DNA from: Nematopogon swammerdamellus
Taxonomy: Eukaryota; Arthropoda; Insecta; Lepidoptera; Adelidae
Assembly: GCA_946902875.1 (NCBI GenBank)
Contig: OX336343.1
Location: forward strand, 20,073,596 to 20,137,595
Direction: 5' to 3'
DNA length: 64,000 nucleotides
Shown piece after piece: positions 9,513 to 19,647 of this stretch. The notes under the pieces are model-generated. The model saw nothing but the letters and a program-made list of their open reading frames with translations. It made no database searches and had not been told where the DNA came from. The position numbers and the translations under genes are program-made. Numbering within the stretch: position 1 is the stretch's first letter; each line of letters starts with the position of its first letter.

Positions 9513-9728
9513 TGTTCTTGGCAGCTACAGCCAGTTCAGGAAAAAAAAAATTTAAATATTTAATAAATTAATGATAAATTAATTAAAGCGATATCGGTGA
9601 CAAAATTTATTTACTGTAAATTTACAGTAAATAAATTTTGTCACCGATATCGCTTTAATTAATTCATCATTAATTTATTAAATATTTAAATTTATTTTTT
9701 CCTGAACTGGCTGTAGCTGCCAAGAATA
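9513..9728. repeat. ~215 bp near-perfect palindrome
   Basis: The two arms of about 107 bp meet at 9620/9621 (ACTGTAAA|TTTACAGT) with essentially no spacer. Outer arms read TTCTTGGCAGCTACAGCCAG and CTGGCTGTAGCTGCCAAGAA. Only small differences occur (A-run length, ATGATAAATT versus ATTCATCAT). A transcript would form a long double-stranded hairpin. It is either a fold-back element or a recent inverted duplication. Confidence 0.85.
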
Positions 9729-9899
9729 TTTCTTTTTATTTTGAAAGCATACATTTCTTGAATTAAAATAGAAAATGAGTTATATCAAGAGAATAAATAA
9801 TCTTATTCTGAATCACTTACTCTCTTACATCAAAAAGTAATTTTAGTCTATTCTAGAAGTGAAAAACTCCATTCAAAATTATGGTTTAATAAAAACAAA

Positions 9900-10500
9900 A
9901 CAAATTATTTTATTATAATAATACCATTTACTCTGTATAACACTGAATATATTCAGTTGAAATACAATTAATTTTATTTCAAAGTTAAAAAGATTTCATT
10001 GAAGAAATCAATTCATTAAAACAAAATATAAACTTTTTATTTTTAAATTGGCAAAGTTTTAATTCAAGTTTTAAATTAATTGCCTGAAGAAAATCTTTGT
10101 GTCACTTTAGCAATACATTTTCTTAGAATAAGAAATTTAATGTTTGCTTTAAGTTGACGAACGTCCACATTGAAGAACAGATAATCTTATTCCAAGTAAA
10201 TGTAGCATTATAATGATAATAACATATACTCTATACAACACTGAATATCTTCAGTTGAAATACAGTAAATTTTATTTCAAATTCATAATATATGTATTGG
10301 AAGAAATCAGTTCATTAAAACAATATATCAAATGTTTATTTTGAAGTTCACAAAGTTTTAATGCAGGATTCAATATATTTCACTTTAATATTATATTTTC
10401 TTAGAATAAGAAGTGTAGTGTTTACTTTCAAGTTTACGAACTTTTAAATTGAATAGGTCATTATTAGATGGATTCCAGTAGAAAATTGCATTGAGATTAT
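9900..10500. repeat. Two diverged tandem copies of a ~290 bp AT-rich unit
   Basis: Unit 1 (about 9905-10190) and unit 2 (about 10200-10490) share CACTGAATAT.TTCAGTTGAAATACA, TTATTTCAAA, GAAGAAATCA.TTCATTAAAAC, CAAAGTTTTAAT and TTTTCTTAGAATAAGAA in the same order. Neither is coding. Confidence 0.6.
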
Positions 10501-10895
10501 AATATTCTTATATTTACACGGTGCTAATTTCAATGGTAGAGAAGCTTGATCTCTCAAAGAAAGAATATAATTACTTGTAGTAATGCAAGAATTTCAAGAA
10601 TATAATTATTTAATTTTAAGTAAATGATTGTTTTCCGAGTATTGAAATCGCGCATTCACTTAGACCAATGCAATTTGCTTTATTTCGAGCAATCCTTTTT
10701 TTCCGTGTTCGCATTGAATTTAGAACTGGCGGAATTTTCGACATGTCCAAGCGTAGGTTACCTACCTATGGATGATATTATACAATAAATAAACAATAAA
10801 CAAAGTATTTTGTATTTCTGTTATGTGTTTTTTCTTCATTGTTTGCAAAGAGTTTGTATTACGTATCGACGCAATACAAAGTCTTTGATTGTTTG
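10500..10895. other. AT-rich stretch without a gene
   Basis: Nothing identifiable; a few ATA/AATAAA runs near 10785-10805. Confidence 0.35.
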
Positions 10896-10897
10896 TA

Positions 10898-11033
10898 AGA
10901 TATTTAATTATATGACTCTGCTCCCCTTTGTTGTTGACTTTGGGCTTTTGAGAACCCATCGGTTCTTTGTCGCGCCGCTAGGGTGTGGAACTGTCTTCCG
11001 GCGAGTGTGTTTCCCGAATCCTTTAACCTGGGT
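10898..11033 (+). pseudogene. LINE ORF2 C-terminal fragment
   Basis: With a one-base repair near 10976 the frame reads ARVWNCLPASVFPESFNLGFF, the W-N-x-LP-x-S-V-FP block typical of the extreme C-terminus of CR1/Jockey-like ORF2 proteins. It is cut off at 11034 by the reversed 3' end of another LINE copy. No reverse transcriptase motifs remain. Confidence 0.6.
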
Positions 11034-11195
11034 TTTTTTTATACTAAGCGCGACATATGGCGCCGAGCCACCCATAAGGTGTCTAGCGACGCCCATGGAC
11101 ATTCGGTCGCATGCGGGGGTTGCGAATGCCATGCCGGCCTGACTGGTGCCTATTCACGCCTCTCTTGAAGGAGCCGAGACGAGACTATACTTATC
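11034..11195 (-). mobile_element. LINE-A 3' end, truncated copy
   Basis: CGCGACATATGGCGCCGAGC, CACCCATAAGGTGTC, GACGCCCATGGACATTCGG and CTCTTGAAGGA match, in reverse, the 3' end after the open LINE-A ORF at 29598-30280. The copy is severely 5'-truncated. It interrupts the 10898-11033 fragment. Confidence 0.75.
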
Positions 11196-11295
11196 TCAGA
11201 CTGAGGCCGATAACTCTTCTGAATTTTGGAAACATTTAATTTTATTTAGTTTAATTTATTAGTAGGACACGGTATTAAAACTTAGGAGCATACAG

Positions 11296-11492
11296 CACAA
11301 CAAAGCTTGCTTTTAAGGCACCTGTTGGGTCGGCAAGGCATTCGCATCGCAATCCCGACGCACCGTAGAATGTCCATGGGCATCGTGAGACACCTATACT
11401 CGTAGGTGAAACCATGCCACACGTCTCGCTTTCCATAAAATTGAAAAATAAAATATGTCGCGCTTTCAATAAAAAGAAAAACAATATTTAGT
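11296..11492 (+). mobile_element. LINE-A 3' end, diverged copy
   Basis: CACCTGTTGGGTCGGCAAGG, CGCACCGTAGAATGTCCATG, GTGAGACACCT and TATGTCGCGCTTTCAATAAA follow the order of the LINE-A 3' end. A second, internal tail-like AATAAAATATGTCGCGC suggests partial duplication. No coding frame survives. Confidence 0.65.
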
Positions 11493-11807
11493 TGTGCGCC
11501 CAGCATCGTATTTCGCTAGAAAAACATAAATTAATGATAAGAAATATAAGAGAAAGATCGGAATAATTAATTTGCAAATGTATTAAGCTCTTTAAATTAT
11601 ATTTTACGTTAAATTTACTGAATTGAATTTCTTATTCAGATTTTTATATGTTATCAGGTAATTTCCCCCGGGACTACAGACGCAGACAGATAATAATTAT
11701 TAAGGATCATTGAAGGGCGCAGAGCTCTCACCAAATAATTGATTGAAATTCCGGAAAATTCGAAGAAAAAGTACTTAAATTAATTTTTTTTACCTACCTC
11801 CGAGAAA

Positions 11808-12016
11808 GTAGGTTATACGGGAGACTTCACTTTGGATTGCTGGCTATACTGGACTACGGGCGAACACAGCCGAATCTTCTATCCATATATTATCTTACAT
11901 CCATTGCGATGGTATCAACCCAGTCGGCTATAATTTGAGCCTACCCCCTAGTAGGTAAGCGGCAAGGGAAGGGACCTATAGTTTTACACCGACTCCAAAC
12001 GGTGAAGCAGCAGAAG
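11808..12016 (-). mobile_element. SINE-2 copy, lacking 3' end
   Basis: GGATTGCTGGCTATACTGGA, GGTATCAACCCAGTCGGCTA, TTTGAGCCTACCCCCTAGTA and CCTATAGTTTTACACCGACT match the SINE-2 body at 54774-54911 plus 56080-56105. The poly-A end and the tRNA-like head are missing. Confidence 0.65.
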
Positions 12017-12107
12017 TAATACGTAAAGGTGTAATAAAATTTATTTTCAAATCATTGGCTGGTGCCATATTCTGTGCCACGAGGTGTTTTTTAGATATTT
12101 TTTTTTA

Positions 12108-12290
12108 ATAGCCGATTATTCTGCTTACCCAGATTGTCGGGATACAACGTGTGGCATTTAGGGTAAGGTACGAAGTTCTAGGGATAGACAAAAACAGTTT
12201 TTTGAATTAACATGAAGTTTTACCCACAACGCCGCACCGATTACTCTGCTTACCTTGATTATCGGGGTACAATGTGTGGTATATAAGTTT
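12108..12290 (+). repeat. Two copies of the CCGATTACTCTGCTTACC repeat leading into the array
   Basis: Copies at 12108-12160 and 12232-12290 are each followed by AGGTACGAAGTTCTAGG and a GACAGA/GATAGACA segment. The latter is also the start of the intron-like part of the ~190 bp array that follows, so this repeat appears to have been drawn into the array's expansion. Confidence 0.5.
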
Positions 12291-12292
12291 AG

Positions 12293-13060
12293 GTACGAAG
12301 TTCTAGGACAGAAGTTTATTTTGAACCGCTAGACTAGTCTAGCTAAACTGGTAATGATATTGTTTGCCCCTCAGCCGGGAGCAGTCGGCCGGGCTGCCCC
12401 GCTCGTCCAGCATCGACTCGATGGTGGAGGCGGTGGTGTGGGCGGGGCCGCGCCGCTCCGAGCTCGCGCCCATCAGTCTGCCGGGCAGTTCTAGGGACAG
12501 ACACAAACAGTTTATTTTGAACCGCTAGACTAGTCTAGACTGGTAATGATATTGTTTGCCCCTCAGCCGGGAGCAGTCGGCCGGGCTGCCTCGCTCGCCC
12601 AGCAGTTGGAGGCTGTGTAGACGGGGTCGCGCCGCTCCGAGCCTGCACCCGTCAGTCTGCCGGGCAGTTCTAGGGACAGACACAAACAGTATCTGACAAA
12701 CTGTTTATTTTGAACCGCTAGACTAGTCTAGACTGGTAATGATATTGTTTGCCCCTCAGCCGGGAGAAGTCGGCCGGGCTGCCCCGCTCGTCCAGCATCG
12801 ACTCGATGGTGGATGCGGTGTGGGCGGGGCCGCGCCGCTCCGAGCCCGCGCCCATCAGTCTGCCGGACAGTTCGAGGGACAGACACGAACAGTTTATTTT
12901 GAACCGCTAGACTAGTCTAGACTGGTAATGATATTGTTTGCCCCTCAGCCGGGAGCAGTCGGCCGGGCTGCCCCGCTCGTCCAGTATCGACTCGATGGTG
13001 GAGGCGGTGTGGGCGGGACCGCGCCGCTCCGAGCCCGCGCCCATCAGTCTGCCGGTTCCC
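12293..13060 (+). repeat. Four-copy ~190 bp tandem array built from an intron end plus exon 5' half
   Basis: Each unit has an intron-like part (TTTATTTTGAACCGCTAGAC, TAGTCTAGACTGGTAATGAT, TTGTTTGCCCCTCAG) followed by a GC-rich exon-like part (CCGGGAGCAGTCGGCCGGGC, then GTCCAGCATCGACTCGATGG). Units start after the CAG at 12375, 12567, 12760 and 12949, giving spacings of 192, 193 and 189 bp. The first three exon-like parts stop at CATCAGTCTGCCGG and fall straight into the next intron-like part. Only the fourth continues to a complete exon. Copy 2 has decayed more than the others. Confidence 0.85.
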
Positions 13061-13133
13061 CGTCCGGACAGGGCGCTCAGCCTGGTCTCGCCGGCTGTGG
13101 GGCGAAGGGCGAAAGCGCAGCGGGGAGTCCAAG
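12949..13133 (+). CDS. Candidate host-gene exon (Ser/Pro-rich, RSSSIDSMVEAVW motif)
   Basis: The 185 bp segment is preceded by a polypyrimidine acceptor TTGTTTGCCCCTCAG and followed by a good donor AAG|GTTAGA. One frame is open throughout (1 base + 61 codons + 1 base) and runs REQSAGLPRSSSIDSMVEAV, then WAGPRRSEPAPISLPVPRPD, then a basic tail. Composition (GC-rich, Ser/Arg/Pro) differs sharply from the surrounding AT-rich DNA, and the RSSSID cluster resembles a kinase-target linker. No protein family is recognised, and neighbouring exons are not visible. It could instead be a processed fragment. In the three upstream partial copies the acceptor is kept but the donor is missing. Confidence 0.45.
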
Positions 13134-13154
13134 GTTAGAACACACATCCCACTC

Positions 13155-13568
13155 TTAAGACGAGACGGAAGTTTACTTTCTCCATACAAAATCGTCTTTC
13201 GGCATTTATGTTTTCTAGCCCCCTAAACCTCATCCGATTTTTACAATTCTTTTTTTGTTGTAATAAAGACAGTCGGATCTACGTTTCTGTCTTTTTATTT
13301 TTTGAATATCTAAAGTGATGACTCAATAAAGCTTCATGATATCAAAAATAAAAAAAATCCAATTTTTTCGGTCGAAATACAAATTTCTAACTCCGGTGTT
13401 GTAGGAGGTATATTTCATCTGAACAGAAAAATGACAGGAACGTAGATTGGACTGTCCTTAAGACAAGAAAAATATATTGCAAAAATCAGATAAGGTTTAG
13501 GGGGCTAGAAAACATTAATACCGAAAGACGATTTTGTATGGAGAATGATAACTTCCGTCTCGTCTTAA
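13155..13568. mobile_element. MITE with ~120 bp TIRs and TTAA flanks, copy 1
   Basis: GACGAGACGGAAGTTTACTT and CTCCATACAAAATCGTCTTT at the left are mirrored at 13515-13564. TTAA lies at 13155-13158 and 13565-13568. The interior includes GGACTGTCCTT and TTTTTGAATATCTAAAGTGA. Further copies are at 16860-17217 and, truncated, 36924-37110. TTAA target sites suggest piggyBac mobilisation, but the TIR does not resemble the element at 3735-5035. Confidence 0.75.
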
Positions 13569-13816
13569 TCTAATCTAACAGCTTGCTTATTATACAGGTT
13601 GTTCCAGATCGACCGCATAATTTTTACCACCGCGCGATTCCTTAGCTCCTAAGCTACAAAAATGGCTATAATATATGTGTAAACTTCCCTGTTTTTCTGG
13701 ATTTTTTTATGCAGGAATGCGGGGTGACAACTGACAAGAGCGCTCTGTCGTAAAATAATGATGACTATTATGAATCTTTATGGCCGGACCTACACGGTAC
13801 AATCAGTACCGTATTT

Positions 13817-13835
13817 TTAGGGTTCCGTATCCGGT
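13817..13835 (+). repeat. Fragment of the GGGTTCCGTA/(CTGT)n repeat
   Basis: TTTTTAGGGTTCCGTATCC is cut off by the SINE-1 fragment that follows. Only the extreme 5' end remains. Confidence 0.5.
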
Positions 13836-13916
13836 CCGGCACGACCGAAGGGAAGCACTGACATGGCACCTAGTTCACCCGGTGTTATGGGCTGACATTA
13901 CGGATAAAAAAAAATA
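13834..13916 (+). mobile_element. SINE-1 3' fragment
   Basis: CCGGCACGACCGAAGGGAAG, CACTGACATGGCACC and CGGTGTTATGGGCTGACAT lead to an A-rich tail at about 13902-13914. Only the last ~80 bp of the family are present. Confidence 0.7.
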
Positions 13917-13949
13917 AGAGGCATGTTCATGATTTTTTTCTATCGAGCG

Positions 13950-14110
13950 AAGTTAATCAAATCGTGTTTTCAAAAAGCTATCGATCTGCGCTGATAGATG
14001 AAGTATTACGTATATTAAAACTGAATCTGTCAGGTGAGTAATATTGGTGGTAAACTTCTTGAAATTCGAGTCAGACGCAGCCTCACGTCACCTTAAGGGT
14101 TAAGGACTGT
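13950..14110 (+). repeat. Dispersed repeat R6, uninterrupted copy
   Basis: GTTAATCAAATCGTGT, AAAAAGCTATCGATCTGCGC, AATATTGGTGGTAAACTTCT and ATTCGAGTCAGACGCAGCC reappear on the minus strand across 57345-58110, where the same sequence is split by Helitron and LINE insertions. This copy shows the pre-insertion state. Confidence 0.65.
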
Positions 14111-14845
14111 TAGGACGAACATTCACCTTGGTGCTTTGGTCCTTGCAAGTAAATATTTATAGCTTCACAAAGATCCGTGTCTGAAGTAGCCTGAAGTGTC
14201 CCTCCACTTAGAACCGCTACCACTCCACTCAGGCTTATCAAATTATTTACCGAGAGGGTTGGAATACGGTTTGAGTATGATTATCCGATATTCCCTTTGT
14301 GTGTTAAGTATCTACATAGAATAATGACACCACGATGCTCCCGCATGCGTATTAATCCTTTTTCAGTGTTCTGAGGCAGACTTGAACTGCGCACCGGTTT
14401 TTTTTATTTGATTTTTTTATTATTATTTTTTTATTTTGTAATATTTGGAAAACATACAGACATCGTAAAAGGAATAGGTACTTACATTAATTTCAAAGAG
14501 ACCAATAAAGTTTTCTACGTAAAGTTATCCGTATTAAGTGCGTACATGATTAATAAATTAACCTAAGAGAAAGAAAACACCAAAAACTAACTAAAACCAA
14601 CACACCAAAATTTCAATACCTACTTAACCATGGTGATACATTGATTTGAAGTACATACTTACTATGTTACAAGAAACCAACCCAACCTACTCTCACACAA
14701 CTCTCATCTGTCATCTCATCATCTGTCCTGTCACCTTTTGAGATGGCTGAGTGATACATGAAATATATCAAGACAGGAGAAGAAATTATCATAAGTAGCA
14801 CAACTCCGGTTAGTAAATGAATTTTTACTATAATTAGTACTCACT
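14110..14845. other. Gene-free stretch
   Basis: No coding region is supported. T-rich low complexity lies at about 14400-14440. Confidence 0.35.
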
Positions 14846-15012
14846 TTTTTTTTTTTTATTGAAAGCGCGACTTATGGCGCCGAGCCACCCATAAGGTGTC
14901 TAACGACGCCCATGGACATTCAGTCGTATGCGGGGGTTGCGAATGCCATGCCGGCCTGACAGGCTCCCATTCACGCCCCTCTTGAAGGACCCGAGACTGT
15001 ACTTGGGGGGAA
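14846..15012 (-). mobile_element. LINE-A 3' end, truncated copy
   Basis: A reversed poly-A (T run 14846-14858) is followed by AAGCGCGACTTATGGCGCCG, CACCCATAAGGTGTCTAACG, GGGGTTGCGAATGCCATGCC and CTCTTGAAGGACCCGAGACT. It is close to the LINE-A ORF2 end at 29598-30280. Only the last ~45 codons and the 3' UTR remain. Confidence 0.75.
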
Positions 15013-15940
15013 ATATATGAGCAGGTACTTTGGCGATATGAAAAGTGTTAAGACATCTCTTTGCCTTAGTAGGGCAACGAAATCTTTTTTTGAGCTAAAG
15101 CCGCGTCTCCTGCGCATGTTTTTTCAAAACATTAATTAAACTTTAATTAAATTGTAAAAACTAAACAGGACAAATTCAAGCGTAGTGTACTACCATACGA
15201 ATAATAAACTTGCACGGGAACGGGTTTAACCTTATTTGGTGACAATGCGCCAGTGTTTGAGCTGGCTGTCGTAGACTGGAGGTTTTTACACGACGCAGCA
15301 TCTCTCTTTGTAGGTATATCTTTGAATTGCATAAAAAAAATCTAATTGACATTCCGATCTCTCGCAAAAGAATTCAACGCTTTATCCAGTGGGGGAAAGT
15401 CCCTTAATAATTTATTGCCTGCCAAAAATGACCTATGGCTGCTATTACTTTCATAAGTAGCGATACCCTTTTTGCCCCCCATCGCAAAAGTTAGACTGTA
15501 CAAAAAAGCGACATAGGTCGATCGTGTAGGTCGTAGGTTAGACATGGGTAACGCAGTCAAACTATGTGCGTTAATACAAACTCACGCAGCACTTCACAGT
15601 TTCAGGGCAGTAAGTGGACGCATTCCGCTATTACTTATTCCGCCGATGTTAATTTGGCCGTGCAACCTTCTAGAACGTTACCTCAAAAAGCGCATTTGAT
15701 TAGGTTGTGCGCTCAAATTGTGTCAAAAATGGCAACTCTATAGAATGGTCGTGCGCTTAAAATGGAACTCTACACCGAAAATGGAACGTTATGTGTTTGA
15801 CGACACATCGCTATGCGGGGGCGTGAACTGCTCCACGCCACGTTTAGCGCAACGTAGTAACGCTGGTGCGCGGCCGTCGTGTTCGCTTTGCTGCTGCTCC
15901 GCTGCGTTACGCTACTGCGTTACTCTCGTGTCAATCCATA
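15012..15940. other. No recognised feature
   Basis: Several frames of 60-110 codons are open on both strands (for example 15147-15560 minus and 15718-16047 plus), but none shows a domain, codon pattern or conserved partner within the window. I do not call a gene here. Confidence 0.35.
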
Positions 15941-15941
15941 T

Positions 15942-16313
15942 ATTTAGGGTTCCGTATCCGGTACGGGACCCTATTACTAAGCCTACGCCGTCTGTCTGTC
16001 TGTCTGTTCGTCCGTCCGTCCGTCTGTCCGAGGGCTGTATCTCTTGAAACGTAATAGGTAGCCCGGTGAAATGTTCACAGAATGTGTGTTATTATGGCCG
16101 ATATAAGAAGGGGTTCCCATAGAAGAAACCAAAAAGTGTATGCGCGCGCGCTATCTACCGAATAGAGTATGAAGCATTTTAACTAATCATGAATTTTAAC
16201 TAATATGAAGCATTACATAACACGCCATAGATGGCGTGAGCGGCGCTAACCATGACATGGCGATACGGAATCTTCGGTGCGCGAGTTCTACTCGCACTTG
16301 GCCGTTTTTTTTT
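15942..16313 (+). repeat. GGGTTCCGTA/(CTGT)n dispersed repeat, near full length
   Basis: The start is TTTAGGGTTCCGTATCCGGT. (CTGT)n/(CCGT)n lies at 15989-16028, followed by GAGGGCTGTATCTCTTGAA, a microsatellite-like GCGCGCGCG at 16142-16151, AGATGGCGTGAGCGG at 16229-16243, and a 3' hairpin GCGCGAGTTCTACTCGC. It ends at ACTTGGCCG plus a T run. The defined ends and hairpin suggest a mobile element; no ORF. Confidence 0.7.
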
Positions 16314-16314
16314 A

Positions 16315-16858
16315 TGAATGCTGATATGGTTGACTGCTAAAACTGACTGCCGTCTCAGTGCTTCTCTTTGGTCGTGTTGCCTACAAGTGACGCAGTTCTA
16401 ATGCTTCAACGCAACGCAACTAGCGCCAACTGCACATGCCTAATCGGCTGGTATGTGCACCGCGTGGATCAGTCAACCAGTTTGAGGGGTACGATAAGCT
16501 TATCTAGTGAAGAAATTAGCCAGAGCGCCTGAAGCTTGTTACGGGAGCCGAAGAGATAGGCGCTGACAAATTGGGTTTAGACACGACGTACAGTCGTAGC
16601 TTAAATCGGTGATAGATCTTTAGAACCATGTCACAATAACTGGCACGCTATGCGTCCGTTCTAAAACTGAAACGCGACGAAGTATCAAACGTGTGGTAAG
16701 GTTCTACCTACATGCTATGTTCTCTTTACTATAGAATATTTTGTACCGTCGTCTCTGAAATTGGTCATACTTCTGTAGACCCAAGTCAGACTCACTGGCG
16801 TGATCATAGTCACACGCACTGGCATGACATAGGACCTGAAATACATAAATATAGGTTG
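16315..16858. other. No recognised feature
   Basis: Mixed-composition sequence without a supported gene or repeat boundary. Confidence 0.3.
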
Positions 16859-16859
16859 C

Positions 16860-17217
16860 TTAAGATGAGACGGAAGTTAACTTTCTCCATACAAAATCGT
16901 TTTTCGGCATTTATGATATCTAGCTTCCTAAACCTGTTTTTCTTTTCTTATGGACAGTCCAGTCTACGTTCCTGTCTTTGTCGTTTTTGTTTTGATTAAA
17001 TATTTCGACCGAAAAAATTAGATTTCATTTTTTTTTATGTCATGGAGTTCATTAAGCATCACTTTAGATATTCAAAAAATAAAAGACAGAAACGTAGATT
17101 CGACTGTCCTTATTACAAAAAGAATTGTAAAAATCGGATAAGATTTTAAGGTCGTAAAAAACATAAACTCCGAAAGACGATGTTGTATGGAGAAAGTTAA
17201 CTTCCGTCTCGTCTTAA
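16860..17217. mobile_element. MITE with TTAA flanks, copy 2
   Basis: GAGACGGAAGTTAACTTTCT at the left is mirrored by AGAAAGTTAACTTCCGTCTC at the right. TTAA is at 16860-16863 and 17214-17217. The interior order (TTTCGGCATTTATG, GGACAGTCCAGTCTACGTTC, ATCACTTTAGATATTCAAAA) corresponds to copy 1 but is partly inverted in the middle. Confidence 0.75.
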
Positions 17218-17559
17218 AACAAGAGTTCACACAAGCGGACGAAACCTCGGGCAAAACTGCTAATACATAGCTAGAAATATGTACGCGGTGTATTTTCTAG
17301 GGTTCCGCAGCCTGTAACGCTGAAGGAAACCTTATAATTTGTAACTGAACTACCCGCTAGAAGTGGCCCTACCTACATACATGTACGCTAGAAGGAAACA
17401 TTGTCAAAAGTGAAAATAGTTAGGGAGTTGTTTCTTTGTAGCTTGGAGCTATTCGTTCCATTTTAAGTTGGAACCACGCCTGGGGCACACTCGGGCGTCC
17501 GTTCTCGTGTGCGCAAAGAAATAAAGACAGAAACCTTCGAGGTAAAAAAACAACTGTTT

Positions 17560-17660
17560 TAAAAAACATTGCACCGACTTCAAAAAACAACTAGAACTGA
17601 AAAGTGTTAAATAATATTTTGATTCATATTCGGACCCTTGAGTTGAAGGCGGTACAAAAG
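17560..17660 (+). repeat. Dispersed repeat fragment (CCGACTTCAAAAAACAACTA type)
   Basis: ACCGACTTCAAAAAACAACT, GAACTGAAAAGTGTTAAATA and ATATTCGGACCCTTGAGTTG resemble both ends of 5290-5530. GAGTTGAAGGCGGT links it to the elements at 5722-6240 and 47214-47605. It is non-coding. Confidence 0.5.
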
Positions 17661-17730
17661 CACTGCTGTGCTTTTGAAAACTATTGAACCGATTTTGATG
17701 AAACTTGAAATTTTCATTATTTACTGACGA

Positions 17731-18064
17731 TTTTTTTTTATGAAATCTAACACGGTTGGCTACATCACCTACAACATACGTGTACCGGGTGAACTAGGTG
17801 TCATGTCAGTGCTTCCTTCATTTCATGTCGGTTACACTGAACTGGACGGAAAACACGAACTATTTACATAGCCGTTTCGACCGACGTTTCATTCAGTGTT
17901 GTGGTACCAATCCGGGCGGATTAGACCCTACCTCATAGTAAGGTAAGAAGGGATGGGACCTACAGTTTTACGTGGAATCTGAACCGCGGTCAGCCTCCAA
18001 CGGTCGAGCGGTCACCCATCCAAGTACTGACGGTTACCGCACCACTGAGCTACCGATGCTGACA
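17731..18064 (-). mobile_element. SINE-1, tRNA/5S-head form
   Basis: The reversed poly-A is at 17731-17739, followed by the body and a chimeric head with CACCCATCCAAGTACTGAC and CCACTGAGCTACCGATGC. The segment encoding CCGGGTGAACTAGG is shortened relative to other copies (ACATACGTGTACCGG). Confidence 0.85.
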
Positions 18065-18384
18065 AAACGACAAGACGGTTACTGTACTATTGTAATATAT
18101 GCATGGCAGCATGAAAACTTTTCTCATTTATTATTTTTATATTTCCTGAAAGGACCTGTAAGCAGCGCGTGAATTCATCAATACAGAACGAACGTCGGCG
18201 GCCGGCGAACTTCAAAGCCGCCATTAGCATGTCAAAGATGATAGCGAAGCGAAGACGGTGATACATCTTTGCTGGAAGCCTCGTTCATGTACGCAAGAAT
18301 TCGCGTCGAGCATTCGCGCGTTGAAAATTAACTGCAGCCGAACGTTCACTGTTCGTTACGAAACATTTTTTGCATAATAGAACG
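18065..18384. other. No recognised feature
   Basis: Nothing supported except short GC-rich patches near 18195-18260. Confidence 0.3.
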
Positions 18385-18760
18385 GTGCGGTGGTACCGTG
18401 TACTGCGAACCGTTTTCAAATTTCGAATTTCCTTCATCGTATTGCTGTCGCTGTGGGCCGCGCGCGCCACATGAAAAGGACACTGCAGCAAACTGCCCAC
18501 AAAATATTTGTGAATCATTATTCAGGCGAAGTCTTTTTTCGTGTGTTTATTCTTCCTCAATTTAAGTGATATATTTTTGCTATCAACAAAAGCCTAATGG
18601 ATGTCGCTACCGTTTTCCGTATAAAAATATGAAAGTTAGGCCTAAAATTGCTATATTTTCACATTTTTATAATCAAATATTTAAATTAAAATGAAATAAC
18701 GAAAAAAGGACAACATAGGGGCATAGATAGTGATAATATCATTTACAGACAAAAAAAATT
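18385..18760 (+). repeat. Dispersed repeat R8, copy 1
   Basis: GTACTGCGAACCGTTTTCAA, TTCCTTCATCGTATT, CTGTCGCTGTGGG, CAGGCGAAGTCTTTTTTC and ATGAAATAACGAAAAA..GGACAACATAGGG match 31690-31880 plus 32305-32385 in the same order. The second copy is split by a LINE fragment. Its nature is unknown. Confidence 0.6.
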
Positions 18761-19220
18761 TTTTTTTAAGTGCATAGTAATAATAAAAATAAATGTTATG
18801 AATTGATTTAATTTTTTATGTAAAACACATATTTTATTAATAATAATAAAAAAGCACATTTATCGATGAAATATTTCGCCCCGATGTCGGTGGCGTCTTC
18901 AGTCAAGCGAGAAATAATTATTTGATAGATATGTTTTTTAATATTTTGATTTAATGTTACAACAAATTTCATGTTCTCCAGATACCGCGGCGTAAACGCG
19001 GCTTGCCAGGTCAGGGGTAGCAAAGCGCGACACGCGGGGCGGTCGCTACTTAACAACTTCGTGGAAAAGAATAACTTTGATCTGTCGAGGCTCAATTTGT
19101 GTGAGTGCCGGCTACCTGCCTCGAATTCGGAAATGTTACAGAATACAGGAAAACTCACTGTATTCAAAGATTTGTGCGCGTTGCCTTGCTTGCATTATTT
19201 ACAAGCTTTTATTTGACTTC
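18760..19220. other. No recognised feature
   Basis: Frames of up to 119 codons are open on both strands at about 18808-19167, but none shows a recognisable domain. Confidence 0.3.
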
Positions 19221-19223
19221 ACT

Positions 19224-19647
19224 TTTTTAAAATGTAATATGACACGGTTGGCTACATCACCTAACATCCGTGATGTCAGCCCATAACATCGGGCGAACTA
19301 GGTGCCACGTCAGTGCTTCCCTTCATGTCATGTCGGCTACACTGAACTAGGGATCTCCAGGGACGTCTCCGGTATGGCACCTACCTTTTCGGAGGTGATA
19401 TTGGCTGGTCGCAGCACGTGCTTTGGCCCCTCCGACTCAGCTACCCATACTGGATTACATAAAAAAAAACTGAACGGAAAACACGAACTATTTACATAGC
19501 CGTTTCGACCGACGAACGACGTTTCATTCATTGCAGTGATACCAAACCAACCCAGGCGGGATAAACCCTACAACCTATTAATAGTAAGGTAAGAGTAAAA
19601 AGGGAAGGGACCTACAGTTTTACGTGGAATCCGAACCACGGTCAGCC
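19224..19647 (-). mobile_element. SINE-1 copy interrupted by SINE-2
   Basis: Body modules ACACGGTTGGCTACATCACC, GGCGAACTAGGTGCCACGTC and GTCGGCTACACTGAAC run to 19347. They resume after the insert with GAACGGAAAACACGAACTAT at 19472 and continue to GAACCACGGTCAGCC. The tRNA/5S head is lost beyond 19647. Confidence 0.8.
19348..19468 (+). mobile_element. SINE-2 3' part nested inside SINE-1, with 7 bp target duplication
   Basis: GGGACGTCTCCGGTATGGCA, CGGAGGTGATATTGGCTGGT, GGCCCCTCCGACTCAGCTAC and CCATACTGGATTACAT end in an A run (19460-19468). ACTGAAC at 19341-19347 is repeated at 19469-19475, a clear target-site duplication. It is 5'-truncated and opposite in strand to its host SINE. Confidence 0.85.

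Noticed and set aside
15712..16054. Overlapping 62-109 codon plus-strand frames
   Set aside because: They run into the (CTGT)n repeat (VCLSVRPSVRLS); microsatellite translation, no gene support.
18808..19167. 119-codon minus-strand frame
   Set aside because: No domain; AT-rich end (LLLLIKYVFYIKN) is compositional.
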